Below, piece after piece: positions 1-5,460 of a stretch of DNA of 6,618 nt; position 1 is the first letter of the stretch, and each line of letters starts with the position of its first letter. Location: NCBI GenBank assembly GCA_016209995.1, contig JACQVC010000170.1, forward strand, positions 1-6,618, in the 5' to 3' direction. Origin of the DNA: Gemmatimonadota bacterium (GTDB taxonomy: Bacteria; Gemmatimonadota; Gemmatimonadetes; Longimicrobiales; Gaopeijiaceae). The notes beneath the pieces were generated by a model. The model was not told the DNA's origin. It was given only the letters and a program-made list of their open reading frames with translations, and did not search any database. The translations under genes were made by a program, and so were the position numbers.

Positions 1-729
1 GATGAGCAGGACGCTGGTGGGTTTGGAGAAGGTGGCCAGGCCCAGCAGCACGGCGGCCAGCACATCCGACGTCGGGCCGCGGATCAGGCGCCCGAGCCTT
101 CCGGTGGCGGGCGGCGCGACCTCTTTGTAGAACCACAGGAAGTAGGCGGACGAGACCAGCACGACGTTGAACACTTCGGGGGTCAGCCAGATCGTGTAGA
201 GCGGCAGAATCGACACGCCCACGAAGCCCAGGGCGTAGGTCAGCGCGACGGCCGGCGGCGACTGGGCAGCCAGGAAGCGGTAGGCGGCGACCAGGACGCC
301 CACCATCAGTACCACGTGGAACAGCAGCAGGCCGTTGAGCCCCGCGAGCCGGACAAATGGGGCCGCGGCGACGGCGTAGATGTAGGACTTGCCGAAATAC
401 AGGCGATCGGTTTCGGCCGCCGGCGAGCTCGCGATCGTAACGAGCGGCCAACGCCCCTGAAGGCGGAGGCTGGGCTGGCGGCCGCGCTTGAGGAAGATGC
501 CTTCCGGCCCGGTGCGGTAGATCTCGTAAAAGCGCTCCAGATCGCGCCGTTCGTATGCGAGGTCGCCGTCATAGGCGGCGCTGAGGGCCATCGAGACGTA
601 GGTGGCCTCGTCGCCCTTGATCCCGAACCCGGCCCCGACGACGTCGAGTGACAGCGACGCGGCTGAGCCGACGATCAGGATGAGCGTCGCGGCCAGATAG
701 CCCGGATCGACCCCGTCCCTCCAACGCAC
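1..729 (-). CDS. GT-C / ArnT-like membrane glycosyltransferase, 3' end outside window
   Basis: Reading the minus strand from a GTG at 729..727 gives 243 codons open to the left edge, so the C-terminus is missing. A GGAGG (740..744) lies 10 nt upstream of the start. Seen: a first hydrophobic segment at about residues 9-31, then a long loop with GDEATY (residues 39-44). The adjacent Asp-Glu (D40-E41) matches the acidic pair in the first external loop of GT-C enzymes such as ArnT and PMT. Next come YFGKSYIY (111-118) leading into APFV and LNGLLLFH, further membrane segments at about 131-155, 163-182 and 186-201, and GLATFSKPT (230-238), which resembles the SKP/TKP turn of these families. Known: GT-C enzymes transfer sugars from polyprenyl-phosphate donors on the periplasmic face. 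Inferred: a similar role here; the acceptor is unknown. It is transcribed away from the lipoprotein gene at 966. Broad family is likely, exact subfamily open. Confidence 0.8.
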   Translation of the reverse strand, partial: MRWRDGVDPGYLAATLILIVGSAASLSLDVVGAGFGIKGDEATYVSMALSAAYDGDLAYERRDLERFYEIYRTGPEGIFLKRGRQPSLRLQGRWPLVTIASSPAAETDRLYFGKSYIYAVAAAPFVRLAGLNGLLLFHVVLMVGVLVAAYRFLAAQSPPAVALTYALGFVGVSILPLYTIWLTPEVFNVVLVSSAYFLWFYKEVAPPATGRLGRLIRGPTSDVLAAVLLGLATFSKPTSVLLI

Positions 730-965
730 TGCCCGTCTACCTCCCCCGGCGGTCCCGCCGGCCGCGCGCGGACGACCCGCAACAGTAACACAGCGCCGGA
801 CCACCGACGAGCCGCCCGGACTGGCCCTGGTCTTGCTGTATCCCCGGTGGGCTGTACTTCGGCATGCGATGTTCCGATATTACACAGGAAGGAACGCGAA
901 CCGTAAGCAGCGGGCCGACCTAGCCGACTTAGGAGTGCTGATTCGCGCGACCGTGGAGATTCGGC
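730..965. other. Divergent intergenic region
   Basis: This gap separates the minus-strand membrane glycosyltransferase from the plus-strand lipoprotein gene and should hold promoters for both. I see no convincing -35/-10 pair on either strand. The best plus-strand candidate is TTGCTG (833..838) followed by a poor TACTTC, which I do not call. The recognisable pieces are the palindrome at 746..761 and the ribosome binding sites of the two flanking genes. No RNA gene is evident. Confidence 0.5.
746..761 (-). promoter_or_regulatory. Short palindrome immediately upstream of the glycosyltransferase ribosome binding site
   Basis: On the minus strand this reads CCGGCGG-GA-CCGCCGG: perfect 7-base arms around a GA centre. 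It stops one base before the GGAGG and exactly 16 nt before the GTG start at 729. It could be a protein operator or an RNA hairpin (6 pairs with a 4-base loop) affecting ribosome access. A similar palindrome lies at the same 16-nt distance before the GTG of the lipoprotein gene at 3320. GC-rich DNA makes short palindromes common, so function is uncertain. Confidence 0.3.
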
Positions 966-2222
966 ATGTACAGCATTTGTAACGGGCTACCCAGGATTGT
1001 CGGCGTAGCCGCGCTGGCAGCGACGGTTGCCGCCTGCGACACCGTCAAGAGCGCCAACCCGCTGAGCCCCGACATTGCCGGGCCGATTCCAGGGGTCACG
1101 ATTTCTCCGCCGGCCCCTTCAGCGCCGGCTCACGGCACCATCATCGAAGGTGCGGAGCAGACGGTCACGCTGAGCTTCGATGCGGCGTCCTCCAACAGCG
1201 TTCGGCCGTTCTGGTACGAGCTGGAAGTCTCGGCCACATCGGACTTTACGCAGCTCGTCCACAAGGCGGAAAAGATCAGCGTCCCACTCGAGGGGGGGCG
1301 GGTCAGCTACCGGATCAACCCCAACCTGCCGACCGATCACCTCTACTACTGGCGCGTGCGCGCGCTCGATGGCGCGAACACCGGCCCTTACTCGGCGACG
1401 CGCACCTTTGAGATCGTGACACCGGTGGTGGTCCAGGTGCCGCAGCCCGCCTCCCCGGCCTACGGCGAGCTGCTCACCGGCACCAGCGTGACGCTCGTCA
1501 CCCGGAACAGCTCGACGAGCGGCCCCGTGAAGAACCCCGTATTCTACCGGTTCGAGCTGTCGCCCGACGCCGCGTTTGCCAGCCCCGAGGTGATCACGGC
1601 GGTGCAAGGTCAAGGCACGACGGGCGTCTCGCGCGGCGATCTCACGCTCGACCGCTTCTATTTCTGGCGCGTGCGCGCCAGTACGGAGTCGCGCACCGGC
1701 ACCGTGACGAGCGGCTATTCCGAGATCCAGATGTTCCGAACGCCGGCGCCGGCACCGCCCCCGCCAGCCCCACCGCCAGGCGGCGGCGGGAGTCCGAGCG
1801 ACGAGCTGGATCTAGGCCAGGTGACGTTCCTGCACCGGAACGTGAGCGCCTGGCCGGTGACCTCGACCGTCACCAACGTGAGCATTTCTCCGCACACGGT
1901 GTGCGTCGATCACACCAAGGCCGGGCAGTTCCCGACCTCGGTCTTCGGCGACATCCTCGTCGAAGGCAATGTCTGGATCTTTGCGCGGATCAACGGCCGG
2001 TGGTACGGGGCGACGTGGGACTGGCTGCGCATCGGCCAGGTCTGCAAGGGGGCGACGGCCGAGGAGTTCGGCCGGGATCAGATCCGGATCCATCCGATGG
2101 ACGCCTCTTGGGTACCCCGCGCGGGCGACACGATCGGCTTCATGATGAGCGCACGCGCCCGCGACGGCGTGCAGGCGGGCCAGGAGCGGACCAACGTCGT
2201 GCTTGTCACGTGGCCGTACTGA
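966..2222 (+). CDS. Surface lipoprotein: two FN3-like domains plus unrecognised Trp-rich C-terminal domain
   Basis: 418 residues. ATG start, with GGAG (955..958) 7 nt upstream. The N-terminus is a lipoprotein signal with a hydrophobic stretch (11-23) and lipobox VAAC, giving acylated Cys24. Two related beta-sandwich modules follow at about 48-152 and 155-260. Each ends in an aromatic-WRVRA strand (127-133 and 231-238) and then a GxxS strand, typical of fibronectin type III folds. A Pro/Ala/Gly linker (about 261-277) separates these from a C-terminal domain (about 280-418) with HRN (290-292), Trp at 296, 337, 346, 351 and 353, and Cys at 313 and 360. That domain recurs in the lipoprotein at 3320..4249. 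I do not recognise it; its rich beta and Trp content would suit carbohydrate or cell-surface binding, but this is inference. No enzyme motif is visible. The protein is expected in the outer membrane, possibly surface exposed. The gene is followed by an inverted repeat and a convergent barrel gene. Confidence 0.85.
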   Translation: MYSICNGLPRIVGVAALAATVAACDTVKSANPLSPDIAGPIPGVTISPPAPSAPAHGTIIEGAEQTVTLSFDAASSNSVRPFWYELEVSATSDFTQLVHKAEKISVPLEGGRVSYRINPNLPTDHLYYWRVRALDGANTGPYSATRTFEIVTPVVVQVPQPASPAYGELLTGTSVTLVTRNSSTSGPVKNPVFYRFELSPDAAFASPEVITAVQGQGTTGVSRGDLTLDRFYFWRVRASTESRTGTVTSGYSEIQMFRTPAPAPPPPAPPPGGGGSPSDELDLGQVTFLHRNVSAWPVTSTVTNVSISPHTVCVDHTKAGQFPTSVFGDILVEGNVWIFARINGRWYGATWDWLRIGQVCKGATAEEFGRDQIRIHPMDASWVPRAGDTIGFMMSARARDGVQAGQERTNVVLVTWPY

Positions 2223-2286
2223 GTCGTCAGTCGTCAGTTCCCAGTTTCCGTCTTCGCTGGTGTCGCCGACTGACGACTGACAACTT
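2221..2286. repeat. Long inverted repeat between convergent genes, possible bidirectional terminator or dispersed palindromic repeat
   Basis: A perfect 13-base pair of arms (GTCAGTCGTCAGT at 2226..2238 and its complement at 2269..2281) extends outward to about 18 pairs (2221..2238 with 2269..2286), with one mismatch (2225/2282) and one terminal G-U. The loop is 30 nt and holds a small inner pairing, CCAG (2241..2244) with CTGG (2257..2260). The arms are built from a 7-base tandem unit (GTCGTCA twice at 2223..2236). The left arm touches the stop codon of the lipoprotein gene, and the right arm ends 12 nt before the stop of the opposite-strand barrel gene. There is no clear T-run, so it is not a textbook intrinsic terminator. 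It may instead be a member of a dispersed intergenic repeat family. Confidence 0.6.
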
Positions 2287-2298
2287 GAGGCCGGCTTT

Positions 2299-3048
2299 CT
2301 AGAATTGCACCCGTACGCCCAGGCCGCTTTGGAATCCGCCGGCCTTCAGAGCCACGGTCTTGGACGCCAGGTCCACCTTCGGCGACGCAGCCGCGTAGCG
2401 TACGAACAGGCCGCCCCCAAGCTGCCGGGTCGCCATCATGCTGATGTCGAGCCCGACATGGCCGCCGGCGGCGGTCTTGCGCTGCGTCGTCGAGGAGACC
2501 GATGCGATCTGAGTCTGATCGAAGGGAGCGCCGACTTCCTGCGTTGCGACCGACGTCACGACATCCTGCCGGACGTTGAAGATCGACGGTCCCAGCACCA
2601 GCGCCACGGCGATACGTCGGCTGACCGGCACGGTCCAGCGCGCCTGGATGTGCACGGCCGTCTCGGTGTGGTTCAGATTGCCGATCCGCGACACGGCGGT
2701 GCGGGGCCGCGAGAAGAAGAGCGGGTGCGGGACCGACGCGGTGAGATCGGCGCCTTGGTCCGAGGAGGTCCACGAGAAGCCGGCGCCGACAGCCAGCCGG
2801 CGCCAGACGCGGACGCCGCCGCTCAGGTCGAACAGGCCGCCGCGGCGATCGACGCGGTATCCCGTGTCGAACCGGCCGTTCTCACCGTACAGCGAGAAGC
2901 TCTGCCGGTCGTCGAAGCTCTGCGTGCCGGATTGATACCCACCGTTGACGCTGATGAAGATCTTGTCCTCGCTGAGGAGCGTCTGCGCGTCGGTGCGCGC
3001 GGCCCCGAGCACTGTCACCGCAACCAGGAAGAACGACAAACGTTTCAT
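2299..3048 (-). CDS. Small outer-membrane beta-barrel protein
   Basis: 249 residues from the ATG at 3048..3046. This start is preferred over an in-frame one at 3120 because it begins a clean signal peptide (MKRL, a hydrophobic core at 5-17, likely cleavage after TDA at residue 21). The longer version would place 24 Lys-rich residues before it. A GAGGG lies about 11 nt upstream in a purine-rich leader. The mature part shows alternating amphipathic strands with aromatic girdle residues at roughly 30-45, 60-82, 85-94, 127-142, 145-164, 192-206, 212-222 and 235-249. The protein ends in VRVQF, the C-terminal Phe recognised by the Bam machinery. About eight strands and 228 mature residues suit the OmpA/OmpX-like barrel class. 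Role unknown: structural, adhesive or small-solute porin are all possible. It lies between the two paralogous lipoprotein genes on the opposite strand, so any functional link to them is only positional. Confidence 0.85.
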   Translation of the reverse strand: MKRLSFFLVAVTVLGAARTDAQTLLSEDKIFISVNGGYQSGTQSFDDRQSFSLYGENGRFDTGYRVDRRGGLFDLSGGVRVWRRLAVGAGFSWTSSDQGADLTASVPHPLFFSRPRTAVSRIGNLNHTETAVHIQARWTVPVSRRIAVALVLGPSIFNVRQDVVTSVATQEVGAPFDQTQIASVSSTTQRKTAAGGHVGLDISMMATRQLGGGLFVRYAAASPKVDLASKTVALKAGGFQSGLGVRVQF

Positions 3049-3060
3049 AGGCGTGATTAC

Positions 3061-3081
3061 CCTCTTCTTCTTTTTCTTTCC
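3061..3081 (-). promoter_or_regulatory. Purine-rich leader of the beta-barrel mRNA
   Basis: On the minus strand an uninterrupted 21-base A/G run, mostly AAG repeats ending in GAGGG, lies 12 nt upstream of the barrel start codon. It carries the likely Shine-Dalgarno bases at its 3' end. Such A-rich purine tracts can recruit ribosomal protein S1 and keep the leader unstructured. Here the tract stands out because the surrounding DNA is very GC-rich. The enhancer role is inference. Confidence 0.35.
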
Positions 3082-3183
3082 GACCTGCCCTCGCCTCGCG
3101 CCGCTGTCCCCCGGCTTCACCCGCGCCGGTCGGCGTGCGCGAGACCGGTGCGCGAATCGACGCGCACTTCAGTCAAACGCGCC

Positions 3184-3192
3184 ATCCTAGCA
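3184..3192 (-). promoter_or_regulatory. Candidate extended -10 promoter for the beta-barrel gene
   Basis: The minus strand reads TG-C-TAGGAT, an extended -10 element with four of six matches to TATAAT. I see no good -35 at 16-18 nt upstream, which extended -10 promoters can tolerate. Transcription would start near 3177 and give a leader of about 130 nt. Housekeeping promoters of this lineage are not well known to me, so the call is tentative. Confidence 0.3.
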
Positions 3193-3242
3193 CAAGAAGA
3201 AAAGCGGGTGAGGAACGCCTTTCGCTCCGAGCGGGATTGGTC

Positions 3243-3248
3243 TACTAT
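3243..3248 (+). promoter_or_regulatory. Candidate -10 element for the lipoprotein-glycan gene run
   Basis: TACTAT sits in a locally AT-richer patch about 72 nt before the GTG start of the second lipoprotein gene. It would initiate near 3255 and give a leader of about 65 nt that includes the palindrome at 3288..3303. The -35 is weak (TTTCGC at 3220..3225, 17-nt spacing). This is the best plus-strand candidate in the divergent region, but it is not strong. Confidence 0.25.
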
Positions 3249-3287
3249 GGTGCGGAATTGTGGGAGTCCGCCAAGAATCCATTGACA

Positions 3288-3303
3288 TCGGCCGGACGGC
3301 CGA
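3288..3303 (+). promoter_or_regulatory. Short palindrome upstream of the second lipoprotein gene
   Basis: TCGGCCG-GA-CGGCCGA: perfect 7-base arms around GA, ending 16 nt before the GTG start and 5 nt before the GAGG ribosome binding site (3309..3312). It matches the palindrome before the divergent glycosyltransferase gene (746..761, minus strand) at 12 of 16 positions, with the same centre and the same distance to a GTG start. It could be an operator or a translational hairpin. Chance occurrence in GC-rich DNA remains possible. Confidence 0.35.
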
Positions 3304-3319
3304 GAACTGAGGTTGATGA

Positions 3320-4249
3320 GTGACACGGGGAAGTCTCAGCGCTCGACTCGTAATACTGCTCCTCGGCGTGACCGCTGCCGGCTGCACTCAGACGGCCACC
3401 AGCCCGACGGCTCCGGTGTCGGCCGGCACCGCGGCCACACGCGCTGCGACTGACGCGGCGGCCGACGGATCGACGCTCAAGGCGAGCGCCCCGGCCATCA
3501 CGTCGCCCGCCCAGGGCCAGGAAATCGACGAGAAGACGATGACGATCGTCGTCGGGAGCGCACGCGGCACTTACGTGGACGCCGCCCTGGACCTGGAGAT
3601 CGAGGTCTGGAAGGGTTCGGTGGGCGGCGGGACCCTTGTCGACTCGACGATCCGCCCCCAGCAGGCCGGCAGCACGTCGTTCACGCCCGCCGGTGAGCTT
3701 GAGGGTGAAACGCAGTACTTGATCCGCGCGCGCGCCCGGCTCGCCGACGCCTTCGGCCCGTGGTCGCCGGTCGTGACCGTCACGACGATCGCCTTTGTGG
3801 TCACCCCGGCGCCCGGCTCGTTCGGCAACGATCAGATCAATCCATTCGAGGTCGTCTACCTGCACCGCAACATCGCCGCCTGGGAGCAGACGTCGCTCGT
3901 CACCGGTCTCACCATCTCATCGGGGCAGATTTGCGTGTACCACACCGGCGCTGGCACGTTCCCCCAGTCGATCTTCGGCGATATCTTTATCGAGGGCAAC
4001 ATCTGGGTCTTCGCGCCGATTAACGGAGTGTGGTACGGCGCGACGTGGGACTGGTTGCGGCCCGGTCAGGAGTGCAAGGGCGAAGGCCTTCGGGACCTCG
4101 GGCCCGATCAGATCCGAAAGCCGCCGATGGATCACACGTGGAACCCGGCGCCCGGCACGCCCGTGTGCTTCGCCATGAGCGCCCGGGCCCGCGACGAGGT
4201 CGAGGCCGGCGAGGTGCGGACCAACATCGCGTGCACGACCGTGCCCTAG
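3320..4249 (+). CDS. Surface lipoprotein: one FN3-like domain plus the same unrecognised C-terminal domain
   Basis: 309 residues from GTG at 3320, with GAGG (3309..3312) 7 nt upstream. A nearby ATG at 3316 is out of frame. The signal has basic residues at 3 and 9, a hydrophobic core (10-19) and a lipobox-like AAGC giving Cys22; Ala at -3 is less usual than Leu or Val. An Ala/Thr-rich stretch (about 23-55) likely forms a flexible tether. One FN3-like module follows at about 57-158, with YLIRARA (133-139) and FGPWSP (145-150). Residues 179-309 align without gaps to 287-417 of the lipoprotein at 966..2222: 76 of 131 identical by hand count. Shared residues include LHRN, the two Cys (205 and 252 here) and WYGATWDWLR. 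This copy has two further Cys, 283 and 305, possibly a second disulfide. Function is unknown. It heads a same-strand run with a deacetylase and two glycosyltransferases (47-nt gap to the next gene), so a job in surface-glycan assembly or retention is plausible but inferred. Confidence 0.85.
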   Translation: MTRGSLSARLVILLLGVTAAGCTQTATSPTAPVSAGTAATRAATDAAADGSTLKASAPAITSPAQGQEIDEKTMTIVVGSARGTYVDAALDLEIEVWKGSVGGGTLVDSTIRPQQAGSTSFTPAGELEGETQYLIRARARLADAFGPWSPVVTVTTIAFVVTPAPGSFGNDQINPFEVVYLHRNIAAWEQTSLVTGLTISSGQICVYHTGAGTFPQSIFGDIFIEGNIWVFAPINGVWYGATWDWLRPGQECKGEGLRDLGPDQIRKPPMDHTWNPAPGTPVCFAMSARARDEVEAGEVRTNIACTTVP

Positions 4250-4296
4250 ATCGTTCGGCCCGCACGCCAGCCGTCGGCCGCTCGGAGGCCTCATCG

Positions 4297-5460
4297 ATGT
4301 GGAACGCGGCCCGCGTTCCATTTGCGGAGCGCGGCGGTACCCTGCGGGGGCTGTTCGATCTGGCCACGGGCCGCTATCCGGCTTTCCTGTTCGGCGGATC
4401 GATCGGCCGCCTGCTGCCGGTATTCCACCTCCACGACGTGGAGCCGGCTACGCTCGACCCTCAGCTGCGGCACCTCGCCGAAAACGGCTACCAGACCGTC
4501 ACCGGCGACGCCATCGCGCGGCTGGTCCGGGACGGCCGGCATCCTGGACCGCACACAGTCGCGCTCTGCTTCGACGATGCCCGTGCGAGCCTGTGGACCG
4601 TGGGCGCGCCCCTGCTGAGGCGGTACGGGCTGCAGGCCATGACCTTCGCCATCCCAGGACGGATCACCGAGGCGGCCGCCTGTCGCCCGACGCTCGAGCA
4701 AGGCGCAGGACCGGCAGCCCACCCCGATCCCACCGCTCCGCCGTTTGTCACCTGGCCCGAGCTCCAAGCCCTGTCGCGGTCCGGCGTGATCGACGTCCAG
4801 TCGCATTCTTATTCGCATTCGCGCATCTTTTGCCATCCCGTCCCGACCGGATTCGTGACGCCCGCCTTCGCCGATCGTCCGCCACTCGACCGGCCGCTCG
4901 TCTCCGAGAACGGCGAGCCCGCCTATCTGTCGCCCGCCGACCTGGGCGCACCGCTGTTCCCCGAGCGATCGCGGCTGAGCGACGCCGTTCGCGTGTTCGA
5001 CGACGCCGATGTCCGCCGCCGGTGTGTCGCGTGGGTGCGCGCGCGTGGCGGCGCCGACTTCTTCCGCACGCGCACCTGGCAGGCGGAGCTGCGCGCTCTG
5101 GCGGCAGGGGCACGCGTGCGCGACGAGTCGGACGGGGCGCGGAGGGCGGCCATCCGCGAGGAGCTGGACCGTGCCCGGTCGGTGCTCAACGACCGCCTCG
5201 CCACCAACACCGTCCGGCACCTGTGCTTCCCGTGGGGCATTGCCGGTGCGCTGGCCCGGGAAGCGGCCCGCACCGTCGGGTACGAGACGGCGTTTTCCGA
5301 GCGGCTCTTCGGCCTGCGCGCCGTTCGGGCGGGCGACGACCCGTACCGGCTGATGCGTCTCAACGGCAAGTTCATCACGTGGCTGCCCCGGCACCGGCGG
5401 CCGACGGTGACTCTCGAGGGTGCGAGCGGGCCGGCGCCGGCGAGGCCCACCCGTGACTGA
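4297..5460 (+). CDS. NodB-type polysaccharide deacetylase family protein with long insert
   Basis: 387 residues. ATG at 4297 is chosen because GGAGG (4284..4288) sits 8 nt upstream. Extending the frame back to 4030 would overlap the lipoprotein gene. The family opening FHLHDVEP (43-50) and ENGYQT (62-67) is followed by motif 1, CFDDA (91-95; D93 and D94 as base and metal ligand). Motif 2 is HSYSH (170-174, the His-x3-His metal pair) and motif 3 is CFPWG (310-314). Known: these metal-dependent enzymes remove acetyl groups from N-acetylated sugars. About 135 residues separate motifs 2 and 3, far more than in compact NodB domains, and I cannot find the usual final Leu-x-His motif. No signal peptide or membrane segment is evident, so it may act in the cytoplasm on a glycan precursor, unlike the many exported members. 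The downstream GT2 gene overlaps its end by 8 nt, indicating translational coupling. Family is confident, substrate unknown. Confidence 0.85.
   Translation: MWNAARVPFAERGGTLRGLFDLATGRYPAFLFGGSIGRLLPVFHLHDVEPATLDPQLRHLAENGYQTVTGDAIARLVRDGRHPGPHTVALCFDDARASLWTVGAPLLRRYGLQAMTFAIPGRITEAAACRPTLEQGAGPAAHPDPTAPPFVTWPELQALSRSGVIDVQSHSYSHSRIFCHPVPTGFVTPAFADRPPLDRPLVSENGEPAYLSPADLGAPLFPERSRLSDAVRVFDDADVRRRCVAWVRARGGADFFRTRTWQAELRALAAGARVRDESDGARRAAIREELDRARSVLNDRLATNTVRHLCFPWGIAGALAREAARTVGYETAFSERLFGLRAVRAGDDPYRLMRLNGKFITWLPRHRRPTVTLEGASGPAPARPTRD

Noticed and set aside
864..923. Nineteen-codon open frame in the divergent gap
   Set aside because: There is no ribosome binding site, no hydrophobic or other recognisable character, and its length is within chance.
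3049..3120. Longer start for the barrel protein with a five-Lys run
   Set aside because: It would bury the signal peptide 24 residues inside. The Lys run is simply the purine-rich leader being translated.
2305..3285. 326-codon plus-strand open frame opposite the barrel gene
   Set aside because: The minus-strand product has a signal peptide, beta-barrel strands and terminal Phe; the plus frame shows no motif.
3282..3287. Perfect TTGACA -35 hexamer upstream of the second lipoprotein
   Set aside because: No acceptable -10 follows at 16-18 nt, and initiation would fall almost at the start codon.
4030..4296. N-terminal extension of the deacetylase frame back over the lipoprotein gene
   Set aside because: It overlaps the well-supported lipoprotein reading frame, has Arg-rich shadow composition, and a GGAGG is ideally placed before the ATG at 4297.
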